Shown piece by piece: positions 52,272 to 61,637 of a stretch of DNA of 64,000 nucleotides. A model generated the notes under the pieces. That model searched no databases. It was given only the letters and a program-made list of their open reading frames with translations, and was not told where the DNA came from. The stretch lies in the NCBI RefSeq assembly GCF_947179165.1, contig NC_077237.1, positions 86,652,341 through 86,716,340 on the forward strand. Reading direction: 5' to 3'. This DNA is from Solanum dulcamara (Eukaryota > Streptophyta > Magnoliopsida > Solanales > Solanaceae). A program made the position numbers and the translations under genes. Each line of letters begins with the position of its first letter. The first letter of the stretch is position 1.

Positions 52272-53910
52272 ATGGAAGAATCCAAAAAATTCGACCTAGA
52301 CCCCCGGCATCTAAAAATTCTATGGGCTAACACACACGAAAAAGTGGCAAAATTGCCTAATTCCTATTGCGTCGCTAATAAAATGCTCCTAAACCTCTCT
52401 ATAGTGCCGTCGGGGCTACTGGAGTCGTTCCCCAGGTTGTTACGGATGCTATTATTGAAGAATCTAAGAATATTTGACACAGACCCCCGGCACCTAAAAA
52501 ATCTGTAGGCGTTACACACGAAAAACTGGCAAAATTTCCTAATTCCTATTGCGTCGCCAATAAAATGCTCCTAAATTTCTCTAAAGCGCCGCTGGGCTAC
52601 TGGAGTTGTTCCCCAGGTCGTTACGGACGCTACTATGGAAGAATCCAATAATATTTGACTCGGACCCCCGGCACCTAAAAAATCTATGAGCTAACACACA
52701 CGAAAAATTGGCAAAATTGCCTAATTCCTATTGCGTCGCCAATAAAATGCTCCTGAACCCCTCTATAGCGCCTCCGGGGCTACTGGAGTCGTTCCCCAGG
52801 TTGTTACGGATGCTACTATTGAAGAATCAAAGAAAATTCGACCCAGACCCCAGCACCTAAAATATCCGTGGGCTAACACACACGAAAAAGTGGCAAAATT
52901 GCCTAATTCCAGTTGCACCGCCAATAAAATATTCCTAAACCCCTCTACAGCACCGTCGGGGCTGCTGGAGTCGTTTCCCAGGTCGTTACGGACGTTACTA
53001 TGGAGGAATTCAAGAAAATTTGAACCGGACCCCCGGCACCTAAAAAATCTGTGGGTAAACATACACGAAAAACTGGCAAAATCATCTAATTCCTATTGTG
53101 TCGCCAATAAAATGCTCCTAAACCCCTCTAAAGCGCCGCCGGGGCTACTGGAGTCATTTCCCAGGTCGTTACAGATGCTACTATGGAAGAATCCAAGAAA
53201 ATTCGACCCGAACCCCCGGCACCTAAAATATCCTCGGGCTAACACACATGAAAAAGTGGCAAAATTGTCTAATTCATATTGCTCCGCCAATAAAATGCTC
53301 CTAAACCCCTCTATAGCTCCATTGAGGTTGCTGGAGTCGTTCCCCAGGTCGGTACGAATGCTACAATAGAAGAATCCAAGAAATTTAGACACGGCCCCCC
53401 GGCATGTAAAAAATCTGTAGGTTAACACACACGAAAAACTGTCAAAATTGCCTAATTTCTATTCTGTCGCCAATAAAATGCTCTTAAAACCTCTATAGCA
53501 CCGCCGGGGCTATTAGAGTCATTCCCCAAGTCGTTACGGATGCTACTATGGAAGAATCCAAGAAAATACGACCCGGATCCCCGGCACCTAAAATATCTGT
53601 GGGCTAACACACACAAAAAATGGCAAAATTGCCTAATTCCTATTGCGTCGCCAATAAAATACTCCTAAACCCCTCTAAAGCGCCACCGAGGCTATTGGAG
53701 TCGTTCCCCAGGTCGTTACGGACGCTACAATGGAAGAATCCAAGAAAAGTCGACCCGCACCCCGTCACCTAAAAAATCCGTGGGCTTACATACACGAAAA
53801 ATTTGCAAAATTGCCTAATTCCTATTGCGTCGCCAATAAAATGCTCCTAAACCCTCTATAGCGCCTCCAGAGCTGCTGGAGTCATTCCCCAGATCGTTAC
53901 AGACGCTACT
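52272..53910 (+). repeat. Higher-order repeat, internally deleted copy (9 units)
   Basis: It begins like copy 1 and rejoins it downstream: the GGGTAAACATACACG unit lies 1890 bp from the start in copies 1 and 2 but 790 bp here. Six units, about 1100 bp, are therefore missing. At the join, a GACACAGACCCCCGGCACC box replaces the CACCGGCACGT box and runs into TAGGCGTTACACACG at 52,507. The following unit has AAATTTCTCTAAAGCG with GCTGGGCTACTGG, a form otherwise seen at 56,950. Confidence 0.8.
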
Positions 53911-56648
53911 ATGGAAGAATCCAAAAAATTCAACCTAGACCCTCGGCATTGAAAAATTCTATGGGCTAACACACACGAAAAACTGGCAAAATTGCCTAAT
54001 TCCTATTGTGTCGCTAATAAAATGCTCCTAAACCTCTCTATAGTGCCGCTGGGGCTACTGGAGTCGTTCCCCAGGTTGTTACGGACGCTATTATTGAAGA
54101 ATCTAAGAATATTTGACACAGACCCACCGGCACGTAAAACATCGGTGGGCTAACAAATACGAAAAAATGGCAAAATCGCCTAATGCCTATTGTGCCGCTA
54201 ATAAAATGCTCCTAAACCCCTCTAAAGCGCCGCCGGGGCTACTAGAGTTATTCTCCAGCTTGTTACGTACGCTACTATGGAAGAATCCAAGAAAATTCGA
54301 CCCGGACCCCCGACACCTAAAATATCGGTGGGCTAACACATACGAAAAACTGGCAAAATCTCCTAATTCCTATTACGTCGCCAATAAAATGCTCCTAAAT
54401 CTCTCTAAAGCGCCGCTGGGGCTACTGGAGTCGTTCCCCAGGTCGCTACGGACGCTACTATGGAAAGATCCAAGAAAATTTGATACGGACCCCTAGCACC
54501 TAAAATATCTGTGTGCTAACACACACGAAAAACTGGCAAAATTGCCTAATTCCTATTGCGTCTCTAATAAAATGCTCCTACACCCATCTAAAGCACCGCC
54601 GGGGCTACTGGAGTCATTTCCCAGGTTGTTACGTATGCTACAATGGAAGATTCCAAGAAATTTCGACACGGCCTCCCAGCACGTAAAAAATCCATAGGCT
54701 AACATACAAGAAAAACTGGCAAAAACGCCTAATTCCTATTGCGTCTCAAATAAAATGCTCCTAAACTCCTCTAAAGCGTCGCCGGGGCTACTGGAGTCGT
54801 ACCCCAAGTCATTACGGATGCTATTATGGAAGAATCCTAGAAAAGTCGACACAGACCCCCGGCACGTAAAAAATCCGTGGGCTAACACACACAAAAAACT
54901 GGTAAAATCGCCTAATTCCTATTGCGTCGCAAATAAAATGCTCCTAAACCCCTTTATAGCTCCGTCGGGGCTACTGGTGTCGTTTCCCAGGTCGTTACGG
55001 ATTTTACAATGGAAGAATCCAAGAAATTTAGATACGGATCCCGGCATGTAAAAAATCTATGGGCTAACACACACGAAAAATTGGCAAAATCTCCTAATTC
55101 CTATTGCGTCGCAAATAAAATGCTCCTAAACCTCTCTAAAGCGTCGTCGGGGCTACTATAGTCGTTTCCCAGGTCGTTACGGACGCTACTATGGAAGAAT
55201 CCAAGAAAATTTGACCTGGACCCCCAGCACCTAAAAATTCCATGGGCGTTACACACGAAAAATTGGTAAAATCGCCCAATTCCTATTGCGTCGCCAATAA
55301 AATGCTCTTAAACCCCTCTAAAGCGCCACCGGGACTACTGGAGTCGTTCCCCAGATCGTTACGGACGCTACTATGGAATAATATAAGAAATTTCGACCCA
55401 GACCCCCGACATTTAAAAAATTCGTAGGGTAACACACACGAAAAATTGGCAAAATTGCCTAATTCCTATTGCGTCGCCAATAAAATGCTCCTGAACCCCT
55501 CTATAGTGCCTCCGGGGCTACTGGAGTCGTTCCCCAGGTTGTTACGGACGCTACTATTGAAGAATCAAAGAAAATTCGACCCAGACCCCCGGCACCTAAA
55601 ATATCTGTGGGCTAACACACACGAAAAAGTGGCAAAATTGCCTAATTCCAGTTGCACCGCCAATAAAATATTCCTAAAGCCCTCTACAGCACCGCCGGGG
55701 CTGCTGGAGTCGTTCCCTAGGTCGTTACGGACGTTACTATGGAGGAATCTAAGAAAATTTGAACCGGACCCCCGGCACCTAAAAAATCTGTGGGCAAACA
55801 TACACGAAAAACTGGCAAAATCACCTAATTCCTATTGTGTCGCCAATAAAATGCTCCTAAGCCCCTCTAAAGAGCCGTCGGGGCTACTGGAGTCATTTCC
55901 CAGGTCGTTACAGATGCTACTATAGAAGAATCCAAGAAAATTCGACCCGAACCCCCGGCACCTATAATATCCTCGGGCTAACACACATGAAAAAGTGGCA
56001 AAATTGTCTAATTCCTATTGCGCCGCCAATAAAATGCTCTTAAACCCCTCTATAGCGCCATTGAGGTTGCTGGAGTCATTCCTCAGGTCGGTACGAACGC
56101 TACAATGGAAGAATCCAAGAAATTTAGACACGGCCCCTCGGCATGTAAAAAATCTGTGGGCTAACACACACGAAAAACTGGCAAAATTGCCTAATTTCTA
56201 TTCTGTCGCCAATAAAATGCTCTTAAAACCTCTATAGCACCGCCGGGGCTATTAGAGTCATTCCCCAAGTCGTTACGGCTGCTACTATGGAAGAATCCAA
56301 GAAAATTCGACCCGGATCCCCGGTACCTAAAATATCTGTGGGCTAACACACACAAAAAAATGGCAAAATTGCCTAATTCCTATTGCGTCGCCAATAAAAT
56401 ACTCCTAAACCCCTCTAAAGCGCCACCGAGGCTACTGGAGTCGTTCCCAGGTCGTTAAGGACGCTAAAATGGAAGAATCCAAGAAAAGTCGACCCGCACC
56501 CCGCACCTAAAAAATCTGTGGGCTTACATACACGAAAAATTTGCAAAATTGCCTAATTCCTATTGCGTCGCCAATAAAATGCTCCTAAACCCTCTATAGC
56601 GCCTCCAGGGCTGCTGGAGTCATTCCCCAGATCGTTACAGACGCTACT
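53911..56648 (+). repeat. 15-unit higher-order repeat, copy 2
   Basis: 2738 bp, aligning with copy 1 at +4378 and with copy 3 at -2738. Unit order is the same as copy 1. The junction GGGCGTTACACACG is at 55,246. Over the stretch 55,446-55,922 its translated frame differs from copy 3 at four of 159 codons, so these adjacent copies are young. Confidence 0.85.
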
Positions 56649-59386
56649 ATGGAAGAATCCAAAAAATTCGACCTAGACCCCCGGCACCTAAAAATTCTAT
56701 GGGCTAACACACACGAAAAACTGGCAAAATTGCCTAATTCCTATTGCGTCACTAATAAAATGCTCCTAAACCTCTCTATAGTGCCGCCGGGGCTACTGGA
56801 GTCGTTCCCCAGGTTGTTACGGATGCTATTATTGAAGAATATAAGAATATTTGACACGGACCCACCGGCACATAAAACATCGGTGGGCTAACAAACACGA
56901 AAAACTGGCTAAATCTCCTAATTCCTACTACGTCGCCAATAAAATGCTCCTAAATTTCTCTAAAGCGCCGCTGGGCTACTGGAGCCATTCCCCTGGTCGC
57001 TGCGGACGCTACTATGGAAGGATCCAAGAAAATTTGACACGGACCCCCGACACCTAAAATATCGGTGGGCTAACACACACGAAAAACTGGCAAAATCTCC
57101 TAATTCCTATTACGTCGCCAATAAAATGCTCCTAAATCTCTCTAAAGCGCCGCTGGGGCTACTGGAGTCGTTCCCCAGGTCGCTACGGACGCTACTATGG
57201 AAGGATCCAAGAAAATTTGATACGGACCCCTAGCACCTAAAATATCTGTGTGCTAACACACACGAAAAACTGGCAAAATTGCCTAATTCCTATTGCGTCT
57301 CTAATAAAATGCTCCTACACCCATCTAAAGCACCACCGGGGCTACTGGAGTCATTTCCCAGGTTGTTACGTATGCTACAATGGAAGATTCCAAGAAATTT
57401 CGACACGGCCTCCCAGCACGTAAAAAATCCATAGGCTAACATACAAGAAAAACTGGCAAAAACGCCTAATTCCTATTGCGTCTCAAATAAAATGCTCCTA
57501 AACTCCTCTAAAGCGCCGCCGGGGCTACTGGAGTCGTACCCCAAGTCGTTACGGATGCTATTATGGAAGAATCCAAGAAAGGTCGACACAGACCCCCGGC
57601 ACGTAAAAAATCCGTGGGCTAACACACACGAAAAACTGGTAAAATCGCCTAATTCCTATTGCGTCGCAAATAAAATGCTCCTAAACCCCTCTATAGCGCC
57701 GTCGGGGCTACTGGTGTCGTTCCCCAGGTCGTTACGGATTTTACAATGGAAGAATCCAAGAAATTTAGATACGGATCCCGGCATGTAAAAAATCTGTGGG
57801 CTAACACACACGAAAAATTGGCAAAATCTCCTAATTCCTATTGCGTCGCAAATAAAATGCTCCTAAACCTCTCTAAAGCGCCGCCGGGGCTACTATAGTC
57901 GTTTCCCAGGTCGTTACGGACGCTACTATGGAAGAATCTAAGAAAATTTGACCTGGACCCCCGGCACCTAAAAATTCCATGGGCGTTACACACGAAAAAC
58001 TGGCAAAATCGCCCAATTCCTATTGCGTCGCCAATAAAATGCTCTTAAACCCCTCTAAAGCGCCACCGGGGCTACTGGAGTCGTTCCCTAGGTCGTTACG
58101 GACGCTACTATAGAATAATATAAGAAATTTCGACCCGGACCCCCGACACCTAAAAAATCCGTGGGGTAACACACACGAAAAATTGGCAAAATTGCCTAAT
58201 TCCTATTGCGTCGCCAATAAAATGCTCCTGAACCCCTCTATAGCGCCTCCGGGGCTACTGGAGTCGTTCCCCAGGTTGTTACGGACGCTACTATTGAAGA
58301 ATCAAAGAAAATTCGACCCAGACCCCCGGCACCTAAAATATCCGTGGGCTAACACACACGAAAAAGTGGCAAAATTGCCTAATTCCAGTTGCACCGCCAA
58401 TAAAATATTCCTAAACCCCTCTACAGCACCGCCGGGGCTGCTGGAGTCGTTCCCCAGGTCGTTACGGACGTTACTATGGAGGAATTCAAGAAAATTTGAA
58501 CCGGACCCCCGGCACCTAAAAAATCTGTGGGCAAACATACACGAAAAACTGGCAAAATCACCTAATTCCTATTGTGTCGCCAATAAAATGCTCCTAAGCC
58601 CCTCTAAAGAGCCGTCGGGGCTACTGGAGTCATTTCCCAGGTCGTTACAGATGCTACTATAGAAGAATCCAAGAAAATTCGACCCGAACCCCCGGCACCT
58701 ATAATATCCTCGGGCTAACACACATGAAAAAGTGGCAAAATTGTCTAATTCCTATTGCGCCGCCAATAAAATGCTCTTAAACCCCTCTGTAGCGCCATTG
58801 AGGTTGCTGGAGTCATTCCCCAGGTCCGTACGAATGCTAAAATGGAAGAATCCAAGAAATTTAGACAAGGCCCCTCGGCATGTAAAAAATCTGTGGGCTA
58901 ACACACACGAAAAACTGGCAAAATTTCCTAATTTCTATTCTGTCGCCAATAAAATGCTCTTAAAACCTCTATAGCACCGCCGGGGCTATTAGAGTCATTC
59001 CCTAAGTCGTTACGGCTGCTACTATGGAAGAATCCAAGAAAATTCAATCCGGATCCCCGGTACCTAAAATATCTGTGGGCTAACACACACAAAAAAATGG
59101 CAAAATTGCCTAATTCCTATTGCGTCGCCAATAAAATACTCCTAAACCCCTCTAAAGCGCCACCGAGGCTACTGGAGTCGTTCCCCAGGTCGTTACGGAC
59201 GCTAAAATGGAAGAATCCAAGAAAAGTCGACCCGCACCCCGCACCTAAAAAATCTGTGGGCTTACATACACGAAAAATTTGCAAAATGGCCTAATTCCTA
59301 TTGCGTCGCCAATAAAATGCTCCTAAACCCTCTATAGCGCCTCCAGGGCTGCTGGAGTCATTCCCCAGATCGTTACAGACGCTACT
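56649..59386 (+). repeat. 15-unit higher-order repeat, copy 3 (one unit swapped)
   Basis: 2738 bp, matching copy 2 throughout except for one unit at about 56,915-57,060. There the CCTAATGCCTATTG/AGAGTTATTCTCC unit of copy 2 is replaced by a unit with TCCTACTACGTCGCC, AAATTTCTCTAAAG and CCATTCCCCTGGTCGCTGCGG. The same replacement type is found in copy 4. Confidence 0.85.
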
Positions 59387-60530
59387 ATAGAAGAATCCAA
59401 AAAATTCGACCTAGACCCCCGGCACCTAAAAATTCTATGGGCTAACACACACGAAAAACTGGCAAAATTGCATAATTCCTATTGCGTCACTAATAAAATG
59501 CTCCTAAACCTCTCTATAGTGCCGCCGGGGCTACTGGAGTCGTTCCCCAGGTTGTTACGGACGCTATTATAGAAGAATATAAGAATATCTGACACGGACC
59601 CACTGGCACGTAAAACATCGGTGGGCTAACAAACACGAAAAACTGGCAAAATCTCCTAATTCCTACTACGTCGCCAATAAAATGCTCCTAAATCTCTCTA
59701 AAGCGCCGCTGGGCTACTGGAGCCGTTCCCCTGGTCTCTACGGACGCTACTATGGAAGGATCCAAGAAAATTTGACACGGACCCCTGACACCTAAAATAT
59801 CTGTGTGCTAACACACACGAAAAACTGGCAAAATTGCCTAATTCCTATTGCGTCTCTAATAAAATGCTCCTACACCCTTCTAAAGCACCGCCGGGGCTAC
59901 TGGAGTCGTTCCCCAGGTTGTTACGTACGCTACAATGGAAGATTCCAAGAAATTTCGACACGGCCCTCCAGCACGTAAAAAATCCATAGGCTAACATACA
60001 AGAAAAACTGGCAAAATCGCCTAATTCCTATTGCGTCTCAAATAAAATGCTCCTAAACCCCTCTAAAGCGCCGCCGGGACTACTGGAGTCGTACCCTAAG
60101 TCGTTACGGATGCTACTATGGAAGAATCCAAGAAATGTTGACACAGACCCCCAGCACGTAAAAAATCTGTGGGCGTTACACACGAAAAACTGGCAAAATC
60201 ACCTAATTCCTATTGCGTCGCCAATAAAATGCTCTTAAACCCCTCTAAAGCGCCACCGGGGCTACTGGAGTCGTTCCCCAGGTCGTTACGGATGCTACTA
60301 TGGAATAATATAAGAAATTTCGACCCGGACCCCCGACACCTAAAAAATCTGTGGGTAACACACACGAAAAATTGGCAAAATTGCCTAATTTCTATTGCGT
60401 CGCCAATAAAATGCTCTTGAACCCCTCTATAGCACCGCCGGGGCTACTGGAGTCGTTTCCCAAGTCGTTACGAATGCTACTATTGAAGAATCCAAGAAAA
60501 TTCGACCCGAACCCCTTGCACCTAAAATAT
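59387..60530 (+). repeat. Higher-order repeat, shortened copy 4
   Basis: It starts with the same series as copy 3 (CCTAGACCCC unit, CACTGGCACGT/GGTGGGCTAACAAA unit, TCCTACTACGTCGCC unit). It lacks one unit before TACACCCTTCTAAAG (offset falls from 2738 to 2555) and two more before GGGCGTTACACACG at 60,172 (offset 2190). After about 60,530 the CCAGTTGCACCGC unit expected next is absent and the array continues with other types. Confidence 0.75.
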
Positions 60531-60990
60531 CCGTGGGCTAACACACACAAAAAAGTGGCAAAATTGCCTAATTCCTATTGCGCCGCCAATAAAATGCTCC
60601 TAAACCCCTCTATAGCGTCGCCGGGGCTACTGGAGTCGTTCCCCAGGTCGTTACGGATGCTACTATTGAATAATCCAAGAAAATTTGACCCGTACCCCCG
60701 ACACCTTTAAAATTCGTGCGCTAACACACACGAAAAACTGGGAAAATCGCATAATTCCTGTTGCGTCACCAATAAAATGCTCCAAAACCCTCTATAGTGC
60801 TGTTAGGACTGCTGGAGTCATTCCCCACGTCGTTACGGACGCTAGTATGGAAGAATCCAAGAAAATTCGACCTAGACCCCCAGCACCTAAAAATTCTGTT
60901 GGCTAACACACACGAAAAACTGGCAAAATCGCCTAATTCCTATTGCATCGCCAATAAAATGCTCCTAAACCTCTTTATAGTCCGCCGGGG

Positions 60991-61020
60991 CTACTGGAGT
61001 CGTTACGGATGCTACTATTG
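60991..61020 (+). repeat. Second, independent 12-bp deletion at GTCGTT repeat
   Basis: CTACTGGAGTCGTTACGGAT shows the same loss of GTCGTTCCCCAG as at 32,981, but in a different unit type (TTTATAGTCCGCC before, CTACTATTGAATAATCC after). One base is also lost in GTGCCGCC, now GTCCGCC. Confidence 0.85.
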
Positions 61021-61093
61021 AATAATCCAAGATGATTCGACACGGACCCACCGGCATGTAAAAACTTAGTGGGCTAACAAACACGAAAAACTA

Positions 61094-61180
61094 GCAAAAT
61101 CGCCTAATGCCTATTGCGTCTCTAATAAAATGCTCCTAAACCTGGCAAAATCGCCTAATGCCTATTGCGTCTCTAAGTCG
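61094..61180 (+). repeat. Rearranged monomer: 51-bp duplication with deletion
   Basis: GCAAAATCGCCTAATGCC and the following bases to GTCTCTAA occur at 61,094 and again at 61,145. The first join is CCTAAAC to CTGGCAAAA. The second join runs GTCTCTAA directly into GTCGTTACGG, skipping the ATG, CTAAAG and GC-rich core. The net unit length is 177 bp, so a large rearrangement is almost length-neutral. Confidence 0.85.
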
Positions 61181-61492
61181 TTACGGACGCTACTATGGAA
61201 GAATCCAATAAAATTCGACCCGGACCCCCGACACCTAAAATATTTGTGGGCTAACACACACGAAAAACTGGCAAAATTGCCTAATTCCTATTGCATCGCC
61301 AATAAAATGCTCCTAAACCTCTCTAAAGAGCCGCTGGGCGATTGGAGTCATTCCCCAGGTCGCTACGGACGCTACTATGGAAGAATCCAAGAAAATATGA
61401 CATGGACCCCTGGCACCTAAAAATTCTGTGTGCTAATACACACGAAAAACTGGGAAAATTGCCTAATTCCTATTGCGTCTCTAATAAAATGC

Positions 61493-61637
61493 ACCTAAAC
61501 CCCTCTAAAGCACCGACGGGGCTAACACACAATGGAAGATTCCAAAAAATTTTGGCACGGCCCCCCAGCATGTAAAAAATCTGTGGGCTAACACACAAGA
61601 AAAACATGCAAAATCGCCTAATTCCTATTGCGTCTCA
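61493..61637 (+). repeat. Chimeric monomer, 145 bp
   Basis: CACCGACGGGGCTA at 61,511-61,524 is followed by ACACACAATGGAAG instead of CTGGAGTCG. GGGCTA is the shared word between the GC-rich core and the GGGCTAACACAC part of the unit; ACA then joins back to CAATGGAAG. Ten bases of the other segment replace about 48, so 38 bp are lost. Confidence 0.85.
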
